NCBI RefSeq assembly: GCF_018069625.1
Contig: NZ_CP072941.1
Coordinates: 3,534,001 to 3,598,000, forward strand
Length of the DNA: 64,000 nucleotides
Reading direction: 5' to 3'
From: Streptomyces yatensis
GTDB lineage: Bacteria > Actinomycetota > Actinomycetes > Streptomycetales > Streptomycetaceae
Part shown: positions 10,504 through 19,158 of the stretch, in pieces
Position numbering within the stretch: position 1 is the first letter of the stretch
Layout of the letters: the number at the start of each line of letters is the position of its first letter
The notes under the pieces: model-generated
Database searches by the model: none
What the model was told of the DNA's origin: nothing
The model's input: the letters and a program-made list of their open reading frames with translations, nothing else
Position numbers and translations under genes: made by a program

Positions 10504-10808
10504 TGGTGAGCGCCCGCGCCTCCGGCTCGCAACGCGGGTTGTAAGTGCCGCGGGTCCGGTCAGCGCCCTGCGCGGGCTGTGAGCACCGGGTGTCCGGTCG
10601 GCGCGCAGTGCGAGCTGTGAGCACCGGGCGTCCAGTCGGCGGGCAGCGCGGGCTGTGAGCACCGGGCGTCCAGTCGGCGGGCAGCGCGGGCTGTGAGCAC
10701 CGGGCGTCCAGTCGGCGCGCAGTGCGGGCTGTGAGCACCGGGCGTCCAGTCGGCGGGCAGCGCGGGCTGTGAGCACCGGGTGTTCGGTCGGCGCGTGCGT
10801 CCGGTCAA
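10504..10808. repeat. 38-bp tandem repeat array
   Basis: The anchor GAGCACCGGG recurs at 10581, 10619, 10657, 10695, 10733 and 10771, exactly 38 bases apart, with degenerate copies before (from about 10504) and after. Consensus includes GTCCAGTCGGCGGGCAGCG. The period is not a multiple of three and there is no spacer, so it is neither a protein repeat nor CRISPR. It fills the gap between two convergent genes (10474 stop, 10968 stop). The rest of the gap (10809-10967) holds decayed fragments such as GCGTCCGGTCAACGC and no gene. Confidence 0.9.
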
Positions 10809-10967
10809 CGCCCAGTGCGTCCGGTTATCGCCCATCCCATCAAGCGTGCCCATCCCGTCAGCGCCTCCGTGCGTCCGGTCAACGCGCCGCGCACCCCGTC
10901 AGGGCGCGTCCCGCCGGCCCGCGCATCCCAGCACTCCGCGGCACTCCGTGTCTCCTGTCACGCGCGC

Positions 10968-13900
10968 TCAGCGCGCCGCCGCGCCGTCGGCCAGGCCGTC
11001 CACCAGCCGCAGCCGATGGGCCACGGCGGCCGCCTCGCCCCGGCCCGAGACGCCCAGCTTGGCCAGGATGTTGGAGACATGGACGCTCGCCGTCTTGGGC
11101 GAGATGAAGAGCTCCTCGGCGATCTGGCGATTGCTGCGCCCCGCGGCGACCAGCCGCAGCACATCCCGCTCCCGGGGTGTCAGCCCCAGTTCCTCGGCCG
11201 GATCGGCGGGCTCGGCGGGCTTGGCGGACTCGGCGGCGGGGATCAAGGAGCCCGGAGCCTGGGCACCCGGAGCCGGGGGCAGTGCGGGGGTGCGGGGCAG
11301 GGCCGCGTCGAGCGCGGGGCGGGTCGCGGCGGACGCCAGGGGCAGCCGGGCGCGCCGGGCCAGCAGCTCGATCTCCTCGCGCAGCGGGCGGGCACCCAGC
11401 CAGTCGGCCACGGCATGCGCCTGGACGAGCAGTTCGGCGGCGTGCTCGCGATCGGCCCGGGCCGGGGCGCCCTGGCCCGGGGTGAGCAGCGCCTCCGCCC
11501 AGCGGTGGCGGGCGCGGGCCAGCGGATACGGGCGGTCCAGCGCGGCGAAGGCGTCCGTGGCCTCGGCCCAGAGGTCGGGCCGGTCCCGGCCCTCGGCGCG
11601 CTCCAGTTCGGCCTGGAGCATCGCCGCGTGGGCCCGCCATACCGGCACGGGCTGCGCCACCCGCTTCGCGGCGGCCCGGAGGCGGGCCAGCGCCTCGCCC
11701 CGGCCCGGCTCGGCCGTGGGCAGTCCGCGTGCGGCCGACTCGGCCGCGGCGGCCGTGTACAGCAGCGGCCAGGCGTAGCGCTGCATCCCGGTCGGGAAAC
11801 CGGCCTCGACGACCTGGTCCAGCACGGCCCGGACCTCCAGGATCCGGCCGCGCGCCGCCGCGAGTTCGATGGCCCTGCCCGCGGCCTGGAGGGTGTACTG
11901 CGGTTCGGGGTCGTGGGCGCCGTAGTGCTCGCGGGCGGCGGCCAGCTCGCGCTCCGCCGTGTCCCATTCGCCGCGCGCCAGCGCCAGTTGGGCGAGCCGG
12001 TTGGCGGCGGTGCCGCGCGGCTTGGTGCCGAGGGCGAGCCGCCGGGTCTTCAGGGCCGCCACCTGCGCCTCGTCCCAGCGGCCCAGGGAGAACAGCGACT
12101 CGGCCAGATTTCCGTACACCCAGGCCCGGGAGTCCACCAGGCCGAAGCGGTCCAGGATCCGGGCGCCCTCCTCGGCGGTCTCCACCGCCTCGGCCGACCG
12201 GCCGACCCCCTCCAGCGCCGAGGCGAGATTGACATAGCACCGCCCCAGGACGCTGATGTCGCCGAGGGCCACGGCCCGCCGGCAGACCTCGCGCATCTCG
12301 GCCAGCCCGCGCTCGGTGTCGCCGGAGTCACCGGTGAAGTAGCCCAGCGTCAGCCGGGCGTTCAGCTCCGTGCTCTCGGCGCCGACCAACCGGGCCAGCT
12401 CCACCGCCCGTTCGGCGGCCGCCAGGCCCTCCGGCCCGGGCCGGTGCGTCATCGTCCAGCCCGCCACCTGCGCCATGACATCGGCGTGCACGGGGGACGG
12501 CGGCAGCCCGCGCACCAGCTCCTGGGCACGGCTCAGCTCCGCCCAGCCGTCCCCGCGCGCCAGGCCCTCCATCAGCTTGGACTGCTGGGTCCAGAACCAG
12601 GCGGCGCGCAAAGGGTCACGACCGCTTCCGTCCAGCGCCCGCAGGGCCCGCTTGGCGACGGCCAGCGCCCGCTCCCGCTGCCCGGACATATGCGCCGCGA
12701 CCACCACCTCGGCGAGCAGATCGAGCTGGCGCAGCGCCTGGTCCTCACAGCCACAGGCGGGGTACACCTCGGCGTAGTCCACCGGCCGCTGCGCCTCCCG
12801 TATCTCCTCGGGGACGTCCTCCCACAGCTCCATGGCCCGCTCCAGCAGCCGCAGCTGCTCCGCGTGGGCGTACCGCCGCCGCGCCTCGACGGACGCCTGG
12901 AGCACGGCGGGCAGGGCCTTGGCGGGGTCGTGGGCGTGGTACCAGTAGCTGGCCAGCCTGGCTGCCCGCTCATCGGCCCGCACCAGCGCGGGCTCGGCCT
13001 CCAGGGCCTGGGCGAAGCGCCGGTTGAGCCGGGAGCGCTCCCCGGGCAGCAGATCGTCGACGACGGCCTCGCGCACCAGCGCGTGCCGGAAGCGGTAGCC
13101 GCTGTCGTCGGCCGTGGGGCGCAGGATGTTCGCCCCGACCGCGGCCCGTAGCGCGTCGATCAGCTCGTCCTCGCCCAGCCGGGCGACCGCCCGCAGCAGT
13201 TCGTACTCCACGGAGGAGCCGCCCTCGGCGAGGATCCGCACCACGCCCTGGGCCTCCTCGGGCAGCGCCTCGACCCGCACCAGCAGCAGATCGCGCAGGG
13301 ATTCGCTGAGCCCGGTGCTGCAGCCCTCATTGAGGGAGCGGGCGATCTCCTCGACGAAGAAGGCGTTGCCGTCGCTGCGCTTGAAGATCCGGTCGACCAG
13401 GTCGCGCTCCGGCTCGGCCCCGTTGATCCCGGTGAGCTGGGCGTGCACCTCGCCCCGGGTGAAGCGGGAGACCTCGATGCGCCGCACCTCGCGCATCCGG
13501 TCCACCTCGGCGAGGAAGGGGCGCAGCGGATGGCGGCGGTGGATGTCGTCGGAGCGGTACGTGGCCACGACCAGCAGCCGGGCGCTGAGCAGCGAGCGGA
13601 AGAGATAGCCGAGCAGTTCGCGGGTGGAGCGGTCGGCCCAGTGCAGATCCTCGATGGCGACGACGAGCGTGCGCTCCGCTGCCAGCCGCTCCAGCAGCCT
13701 TACGGTGAGCTCGAACAGCCGGGCCCGGCCGTCCCCGTCGTGCGACGCCCGGCTGGTCTCGCCCAACTCGGGCAGCAGCCGGGCCAGTTCGCCCTCCTGT
13801 CCGGCGGCGGCCCCGTCCAGCTCGCTGCCCAGTTTGCGGCGCAGTGAGCGCAGCACGGTGGACACGGGCGCGAACGGCAGCCCGTCGGCCCCCATTTCCA

Positions 13901-14258
13901 CACAGCCGCCGACCGCCGCGACGGTCCCCGCGGCCACGGCCGAGGCCAGGAACTCGTCGATGAGCCGGGTCTTGCCGACCCCGGCCTCCCCACCGACCAG
14001 CAGCACCTGCGGCTCGCCCGCGGTGGCGCGGGCCAGCGCGTCCTCGAGGGTGGCCAACTCCTGGGCGCGACCGACGAACACCGGGCTGACAGACGTGGTG
14101 AACACGTCGTCGAGCATCGCACAGGGCCCTGACACCGCGGCATCGCCTTTTCCGCCCACCGCCGCCCCGGCACCTGCCGCCCCGGCGCCCGCTACCTCGG
14201 CCCCCGCCCCGGTACCTGCCGCCTCGGCCCCCGCCCGGGCGCCCATGACGAGCCGCAC
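10968..14258 (-). CDS. Large ATP-binding LuxR-family (LAL) transcriptional regulator
   Basis: Cytoplasmic transcription factor of the MalT/LAL type, 1096 aa. After an Ala/Gly-rich N-terminus (residues 1-45), an AAA/STAND ATPase domain starts at SPVFVGRAQELATLE. It has Walker A GGEAGVGKTRL (about 89-99) and Walker B LVVAIEDLHWAD. A long TPR-like helical middle follows, then a C-terminal LuxR helix-turn-helix at about 1035-1090 (LTPRERDVLRLVAAGRSNRQ ... ISPKTASVHVSNILAKLGV). The GTG start at 14258 has GGGAGG seven bases upstream, overlapping the end of the 63-aa ORF, which suggests translational coupling. An internal Met at about residue 48 is the alternative. Ligand and targets are unknown. 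Confidence 0.92.
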   Translation of the reverse strand: MRLVMGARAGAEAAGTGAGAEVAGAGAAGAGAAVGGKGDAAVSGPCAMLDDVFTTSVSPVFVGRAQELATLEDALARATAGEPQVLLVGGEAGVGKTRLIDEFLASAVAAGTVAAVGGCVEMGADGLPFAPVSTVLRSLRRKLGSELDGAAAGQEGELARLLPELGETSRASHDGDGRARLFELTVRLLERLAAERTLVVAIEDLHWADRSTRELLGYLFRSLLSARLLVVATYRSDDIHRRHPLRPFLAEVDRMREVRRIEVSRFTRGEVHAQLTGINGAEPERDLVDRIFKRSDGNAFFVEEIARSLNEGCSTGLSESLRDLLLVRVEALPEEAQGVVRILAEGGSSVEYELLRAVARLGEDELIDALRAAVGANILRPTADDSGYRFRHALVREAVVDDLLPGERSRLNRRFAQALEAEPALVRADERAARLASYWYHAHDPAKALPAVLQASVEARRRYAHAEQLRLLERAMELWEDVPEEIREAQRPVDYAEVYPACGCEDQALRQLDLLAEVVVAAHMSGQRERALAVAKRALRALDGSGRDPLRAAWFWTQQSKLMEGLARGDGWAELSRAQELVRGLPPSPVHADVMAQVAGWTMTHRPGPEGLAAAERAVELARLVGAESTELNARLTLGYFTGDSGDTERGLAEMREVCRRAVALGDISVLGRCYVNLASALEGVGRSAEAVETAEEGARILDRFGLVDSRAWVYGNLAESLFSLGRWDEAQVAALKTRRLALGTKPRGTAANRLAQLALARGEWDTAERELAAAREHYGAHDPEPQYTLQAAGRAIELAAARGRILEVRAVLDQVVEAGFPTGMQRYAWPLLYTAAAAESAARGLPTAEPGRGEALARLRAAAKRVAQPVPVWRAHAAMLQAELERAEGRDRPDLWAEATDAFAALDRPYPLARARHRWAEALLTPGQGAPARADREHAAELLVQAHAVADWLGARPLREEIELLARRARLPLASAATRPALDAALPRTPALPPAPGAQAPGSLIPAAESAKPAEPADPAEELGLTPRERDVLRLVAAGRSNRQIAEELFISPKTASVHVSNILAKLGVSGRGEAAAVAHRLRLVDGLADGAAAR

Positions 14259-14271
14259 GGCCCGGCCTCCC

Positions 14272-14463
14272 TCAGGCCGCCGTGCGGTACGACCGTGGTG
14301 AGCGATGGCCGCGCCACCGCCGGACCGGCCTCACCCGCCCTCCGGACGCACGCTCGGCCGACCGGCCGCCGGACTCCTCCACCGCGTCCCGGACCAACCG
14401 GTGAGCGGCGGCCTCCCGCAGCAGCTCGGCCTCGCGGATCCGGTGCAACGCGTGGTGCAGCAT
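14272..14463 (-). CDS. Small hypothetical protein upstream of the LuxR regulator, 63 aa
   Basis: The ORF starts MLHHALHRIREAELLREAAA and runs into an Arg-rich C-terminus. AGGGAG lies about 8 bases before the ATG at 14463. Its stop lies 13 bases before the GTG of the LAL regulator, and the regulator's ribosome site overlaps its last codons. Short Streptomyces proteins with a similar amphipathic HRIREAEL helix are familiar to me but have no assigned function. It may be a coupled leader ORF or a real small protein. Confidence 0.6.
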   Translation of the reverse strand: MLHHALHRIREAELLREAAAHRLVRDAVEESGGRSAERASGGRVRPVRRWRGHRSPRSYRTAA

Positions 14464-14607
14464 GGTGTTCTCCCTGGTGACGCCGGTTTCGTGGAATGCG
14501 TCCACTCTCGTCGCCCAGGAGGGTCCGGCACATCGGGAGGCTGCCCGATCTTCGCTCGGCCCAGGGCCTTAGGCACCCTGCCCGCACGGCTGAGGAAGCC
14601 TGGGGAA

Positions 14608-14700
14608 GGGCCTTAGGGCGGAGAAGGGCCGTTAGGCGGAGAAGGGCCGTTAGGCGGAGAAGGGTCCTCAGGGCAGAGGAGGCGCTCCTCAGGGCGGAGG
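14608..14700. repeat. 18-bp tandem repeat
   Basis: Units beginning at 14608, 14626, 14644 and 14662 follow GGGCCGTTAGGCGGAGAA; units two and three are identical and the others degenerate. Further partial copies reach 14700. It lies between the MMPL transporter's stop and the promoter side of the 63-aa ORF/LuxR pair (minus strand). Confidence 0.85.
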
Positions 14701-14707
14701 AGGCTGC

Positions 14708-16999
14708 TCAGGGAACCGGCGACCGTTCCGCACCGGCCCGCTCCGCCCCGCTCCCCGACTGGCCCGGCAGCGACACCGGCACCGGCCCTGAGGCCCGTCC
14801 CTCGCCGTCGCCCCCGCCGCCCTCCGCGCCGCCCTCCCCGTCACCCTCCGCCTTGATGCTGATCTTCGGCAGCAGCCGCTCCAGCCAGCCCGGCAGCCAC
14901 CAGTTGGCGCCCCCGAGCAGATGCATCAGCGCGGGCACCAGGAGCGTCCGGAGGACGAAGGCGTCCAGGGCGACCGCGGCCGCCAGCCCGATGCCGAACA
15001 TGGCGATGATCCGGTCACCGCTGAGCACGAACGCCGAGAAGACCGCGATCATGATGACGGCCGCGGAGTTGATGACCCGGCTGGTCTCGGCGAGCCCCAC
15101 CCGGACCGCGGTGCGGTTGTCGCGGGTGCGCCGCCACTCCTCGTACATCCGGCTGACCAGGAAGACCTGGTAGTCCATGGAGAGCCCGAAGAGCACCGAC
15201 ACCATGATCACCGGCAGGAAGGGCTCGATGGGGCCCGCCCTGCCCAGCCCCAGCAGTTCGCTTCCCCAGCCCCATTGGAAGATCGCGACCACCACGCCGA
15301 AGGACGACGCGACGGCGGCCACATTCATGACCGCCGCCTTGATCGGGATGCCGATGCTGCGGAACGCGAGCAGCAACAGCACACATCCCAGCGCCACCAC
15401 CACCCCCACGAACAGCGGCAGCTTGCTGACGATCACCGCGGCGAAGTCGTCGTAGCCCGCGGTCAGCCCGCCGACGTACACCCGCAGCGAGCTGCCCTCC
15501 TCGGCCCGGGGCAGCACCTCGGCACGCAGCCGTCCCACGAGGTCGGAGGTGGCCCGCGACTGCGGTGCCGTCGTGGGGACGACCGTGATGACGCCGGTGT
15601 CGCCGCCTCCGCCCAGGTCAGCGGCGCTCACCGAGGCGACCCCGTCGATGGTGCGCAGCACCTTGGGCAGTTGGGTGAAGGCCATACGGTCGTCGGCCCC
15701 GTCGATGCTGCCCATCAGCGTCAACGGCCCGTTGAAACCTGGCCCGAACCCGTCGGCCAGCAGGTCGTACGCCCGTCGCGTGGTCGAGGCCGAGGGGCCG
15801 TTGCCCTGATCCGAGGTGCCCAGGTGGAGCGAGAAGGTGGGGAGCGCGAGCAGCGCGATGAGGGCGGCCGCGGCCGCGCCCAGCAGCTTGGGGCGGCGTT
15901 CGACGCAGACCGCCCAGCGGGCGCACAGGCCCTTGGTCGCCGTGGCTTCCGGCCCCCGCTCGGCCAGCCGTCTGCGCTCCCGCCGGCTCAGGGCCCGCAT
16001 GCCGATCAGGCCGAGCAGCGCGGGCAGCAGGGTGAGCGAGGCGGCGACCGTAAGGGCGACGGTGAGCGCCGCCGCGACCGCCACCCCGTTGAGGAAGGAC
16101 AGCCGCAGGACCAGCATGCCGAGGAGCGCGAGACAGACGGTCGCCCCCGCGAACACCACCGCGCGCCCCGAGGTGACCACCGCGCGCTGTGCGGCCTGTT
16201 CGACCGACAGCCCGCGCCGCAGCCCCCTGCGGTGCCGGGTGACGATGAACAGCGCGTAGTCGATCCCCACGCCGAGGCCGATCAGCATGCCGAGCATGGG
16301 CGCGAAGTCTGCGATGGTCATGGCGTGGCCGAGCAGCCCGATGGCCGCGTACGCGGTGCCGACGCCGATGAGCGCGGTGGCGATCGGCAGCAGCGTCGCC
16401 GCGAGCGAGCCGAAGGCGAGGAAGAGGACCACGGCGGCCACGCCCACCCCGATGGCCTCGCTCAGATGGGCGGGGCCGGTCCGCTCGGTGAGCCCGGCGC
16501 CCGCACCGCCCATCTCGACCTCCAGGCCCCGAACCCCGGAGGCGGCGGAGCGCGCCGTGTCCAGCACCCGGCGCACCTCCGCCTCGCCCAGGTCGGCGGC
16601 GGGTTTGCGGAAGACCACGGTGGCGTAGGCGGTGTGCTGGTCGGCGCTGATCCCGCTGGTGTCGCCGGAGCCGTAGGGGCCGGTCACGGAGGCGACGCCG
16701 GGCAGGTCCGCGACCTGCCGCAGCGCCGCCGTCATCCGCCGTTCGACCCCCGGCGCGCGTACGGTGCCCGCGCCGTCCCCGGTGTGCCAGACGATGGTGT
16801 CGCTGTCCCCCGCCCGGTCGGGCAGCCGCCGCTCCAGCAGGGCGGAGGCCTTGGAGGAGTCGGTGCCGGGGATGTCGTAGTCGTTGGAGTACGCGGACCC
16901 GATCACGGCCGACGCCGCGGCGACCCCCGCGAAGGCGGCCAGCCACAGCGCGATGACGAGGGCGCGGCGCCTGAGACACCACCGGGCGAGTGCGGCCAT
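14708..16999 (-). CDS. MMPL-family RND transporter
   Basis: Inner-membrane, proton-driven exporter of the MmpL/actII-3 type, 763 aa, with the usual duplicated plan. An N-terminal TM helix (LVIALWLAAFAGVAAASAVI) precedes an extracellular domain, then a five-helix cluster containing GLGVGIDYALFIVTRHR. A second extracellular domain and a second helix cluster follow, the latter with FGLSMDYQVFLVSRMYEEW. Both GxxxDY motifs that relay protons are intact. Substrates of this family are usually lipids or hydrophobic metabolites. It ends in a Gly/Asp/Ala-rich tail. It is divergent from the MlrC-like gene. Confidence 0.93.
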   Translation of the reverse strand: MAALARWCLRRRALVIALWLAAFAGVAAASAVIGSAYSNDYDIPGTDSSKASALLERRLPDRAGDSDTIVWHTGDGAGTVRAPGVERRMTAALRQVADLPGVASVTGPYGSGDTSGISADQHTAYATVVFRKPAADLGEAEVRRVLDTARSAASGVRGLEVEMGGAGAGLTERTGPAHLSEAIGVGVAAVVLFLAFGSLAATLLPIATALIGVGTAYAAIGLLGHAMTIADFAPMLGMLIGLGVGIDYALFIVTRHRRGLRRGLSVEQAAQRAVVTSGRAVVFAGATVCLALLGMLVLRLSFLNGVAVAAALTVALTVAASLTLLPALLGLIGMRALSRRERRRLAERGPEATATKGLCARWAVCVERRPKLLGAAAAALIALLALPTFSLHLGTSDQGNGPSASTTRRAYDLLADGFGPGFNGPLTLMGSIDGADDRMAFTQLPKVLRTIDGVASVSAADLGGGGDTGVITVVPTTAPQSRATSDLVGRLRAEVLPRAEEGSSLRVYVGGLTAGYDDFAAVIVSKLPLFVGVVVALGCVLLLLAFRSIGIPIKAAVMNVAAVASSFGVVVAIFQWGWGSELLGLGRAGPIEPFLPVIMVSVLFGLSMDYQVFLVSRMYEEWRRTRDNRTAVRVGLAETSRVINSAAVIMIAVFSAFVLSGDRIIAMFGIGLAAAVALDAFVLRTLLVPALMHLLGGANWWLPGWLERLLPKISIKAEGDGEGGAEGGGGDGEGRASGPVPVSLPGQSGSGAERAGAERSPVP

Positions 17000-17127
17000 G
17001 GCTGCCTTCCGGTTCGGGCGCCAGGGGCGGCGTGATGTGGCTGTGACCTGAGCACTCTGTCAGGCGGATAAGATCCTTTGTCCCCTTTGTGGGCTTCACC
17101 ACATGAATGAGCGGGAAGTCGGAGAGC

Positions 17128-18618
17128 ATGACTCCTGCCGCGTCCCGAGGCCGCCGACCGCGTATCGGCATCGGCGGTATGCACATCGAGTCCAGCACCT
17201 TCAGCCCGCACCGCGCCGGCTACGACGACTTCCGCGTCACCCGCGAAGCGGAGCTGCTGGAGCGCTACGCCTGGACCGGGTCGGACGGCGATCTGGCCGG
17301 GCGCGCCGAGTGGGTGCCCCTCCTCCACGCCGTCGCGCTCCCCGGCGGCCCGGTCGAGCGCGAGACCTACGACCGGATCAAGGGCGAGCTGATCGAGCGG
17401 CTGCGCCGGGCCGGTCCGCTCGACGGGCTGGTGTACGACATCCACGGCGCGATGAGCGTGGTGGGCCTGGAGGACGCCGAAGCCGATCTCACCGAGGCCG
17501 TACGGGAGGCGATCGGGCCCGACGCGCTGATCTCCGCCGCCATGGATCCGCACGGCAATGTCTCCCGCCGCTTCGCCGGCCGACTCGATCTGCTCACCGC
17601 CCACCGTCTCGCCCCGCACGAGGACGCCTGGGAGACCCGTGAGCGCGCCGCCCGCAAGCTGGTGGAGCGCCTCGACTCCGGCCGGGGCCGCCCCCATCTC
17701 GCCTGGGTGCAGATCCCGGTGCTGCTGCCCGGTGAGCGCACCAGCACCCGTCTGGAGCCCGCCAAGTCGCTGTACGAGCGGCTGGCCGCCGTGGAGGCGA
17801 TGAACGGCGTCGTGGACGCCGCGATCTGGGTGGGCTACGCCTGGGCGGACGAGCCGCGCTGCCGGGCGGCCGTGGTGGTGACCGGCGACGACCCGGTGCT
17901 CGCGGTCGAGCAGACCCGCTCCCTGGCCCGCGAGTACTGGGATGTGCGCCGCGACTTCGCCTTCGTCGGCCCCACCGGCGGCGCCGACGCGTGCATCGCC
18001 GAGGCCGTCGTCTCCTCCGCCCGCCCCTTCCTGATCAGCGACTCCGGCGACAATCCCACGGCCGGAGGCGCCGGGGACCTCGCCTATATGCTCGGCCGGC
18101 TGCTGGCCAACGAGGATCTGGCCGCCGGCCGCGCCACCGCCCTGCACCCCGGGATCACCGATCCGGCGGCGGTCGCGGAGTGCTTCGCCGCCGGGCCGGG
18201 CGCGAGGGTCCGGCTCCGCGTCGGCGGCGGGATCAGCCGGGGAACGGCGGACCACGCCGAGCCCTGCGAGCTGACCGGCGAGGTGGTCGCCCTGCGCCGG
18301 GACGACCCGGTCGGCGGGGACCTCGCGGCGGTGCGGCACGGGGGCGTCACGGTGATCCTGGTCAGCCGCCGCAAACCGTTCCACACCCTGGCCGACTTCG
18401 GCGAGCTGGACCCGCGCGACCATGACCTCGTCGTCGTCAAGATCGGCTATCTGGAGCCCGAGCTGTACGAGCTGGCGGCGGACTGGCGGCTCGCGCTCAC
18501 CCCCGGCGGGGTCGACCAGGATCTGGCGCGTCTGGGCCACCGGCGCCTCGCGCGGCCGCTGTACCCGTTCGACGACGAGGGGTTCGAGGTGCCGCATCTG
18601 GAGCCGCTGCTGCTCTAG
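17128..18618 (+). CDS. M81 family metallopeptidase (MlrC-like)
   Basis: Putative zinc enzyme of the microcystin-degradation MlrC family (DUF1485 plus MlrC C-terminal domain), about 496 aa. N-terminal landmarks are RIGIGGMHIESSTFSPHRAG and the metal-site segments YDIHGAMSV and AAMDPHGNVS. The C-terminal domain contains SDSGDNPTAGGAGD. Environmental relatives act on small peptides or amides; the real substrate here is unknown. ATG at 17128 is chosen because GGGAAG lies about 9 bases upstream; ATG at 17107 gives seven more residues without a ribosome site. It stands alone, divergent from the MMPL transporter. Confidence 0.85.
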   Translation: MTPAASRGRRPRIGIGGMHIESSTFSPHRAGYDDFRVTREAELLERYAWTGSDGDLAGRAEWVPLLHAVALPGGPVERETYDRIKGELIERLRRAGPLDGLVYDIHGAMSVVGLEDAEADLTEAVREAIGPDALISAAMDPHGNVSRRFAGRLDLLTAHRLAPHEDAWETRERAARKLVERLDSGRGRPHLAWVQIPVLLPGERTSTRLEPAKSLYERLAAVEAMNGVVDAAIWVGYAWADEPRCRAAVVVTGDDPVLAVEQTRSLAREYWDVRRDFAFVGPTGGADACIAEAVVSSARPFLISDSGDNPTAGGAGDLAYMLGRLLANEDLAAGRATALHPGITDPAAVAECFAAGPGARVRLRVGGGISRGTADHAEPCELTGEVVALRRDDPVGGDLAAVRHGGVTVILVSRRKPFHTLADFGELDPRDHDLVVVKIGYLEPELYELAADWRLALTPGGVDQDLARLGHRRLARPLYPFDDEGFEVPHLEPLLL

Positions 18619-18644
18619 GGGGTGTCCGGCGGGCCTCGCCGCCC

Positions 18645-19060
18645 GCGGCGAGCTGCTCCCCTCCCCGCCCCTTCCCGAAACCGGGACTCCGCTCCGGACC
18701 CTGGCCTGCGCGGACGTCCGCCCGGCCGTCCGCCGCGTCGGCGTGCCGATGGCGATCAACCCACCAGTGCGGGCCCTCACGCCCTCACCGCCCACCGCGA
18801 CCAGCCCCCGCCCTGCGGACGCCCTGGCCCCTGCCCACCGGCCGGACACTCGACCACCGCGTCACAGACGGCGCGGTCGGCGCCCCGACCGGGCACCCCG
18901 GATGCGCGCGGGCGTCCGCCCGGTCATCCGCTGCGCCGGCGTGCCGACCGCGCTCAGCCCGCCCGTGCCGGTGTTCACGGCGGCGACGGCCGACCCGTCG
19001 ACCCCCGGGGGTCCAGGGGCGGAGCCCCTGGTAGCGGGAAGGGGCGGGCTGAGGAAAGAG
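18645..19060. repeat. GC-rich intergenic repeat element between convergent genes
   Basis: The 540-bp gap between two convergent stops holds no credible gene. It starts with CTCCCCGCCCCTTCCCG (about 18658) and near 19032-19048 has the complementary GCGGGAAGGGGCGGG, so it is bounded by inverted repeats. Inside are two about-70-bp imperfect direct copies (18713-18783 and 18909-18980) sharing CGTCCGCCCGG and CGGCGTGCCGA, plus a palindromic GGGGTCCAGGGGCGGAGCCCC. The same boundary motif recurs near 30110, 30211, 30540 and 41945. Confidence 0.7.
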
Positions 19061-19158
19061 CCGACCGGGCACCCCGTAGGAGCGCATACGACGGCGGCGG
19101 GGCGCGCCTCGCGCACCCCGCCGCCGTCAGGAATCGAAACGGACGAACGCCGAACCGG

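Noticed and set aside
10270..10776. Minus-strand frames coding a repetitive Ala/Arg/Pro-rich protein across the 38-bp array
   Set aside because: Because 38 is not divisible by three, all three frames stay open with the same repeated residues. This is a by-product of the DNA repeat, with no ribosome site or homology.
10581..10808. CRISPR array
   Set aside because: Units are head-to-tail with no unique spacers, and no cas gene is nearby.
10815..13151. 778-codon plus-strand frame opposite the LuxR gene
   Set aside because: Shadow of the minus-strand LAL regulator, whose ATPase and helix-turn-helix motifs are unmistakable; the plus frame has none.
14921..17035. 704-codon plus-strand frame opposite the MMPL transporter
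   Set aside because: Hydrophilic Gly/His/Asp-rich shadow; the minus strand encodes clear membrane helices and GxxxDY motifs.
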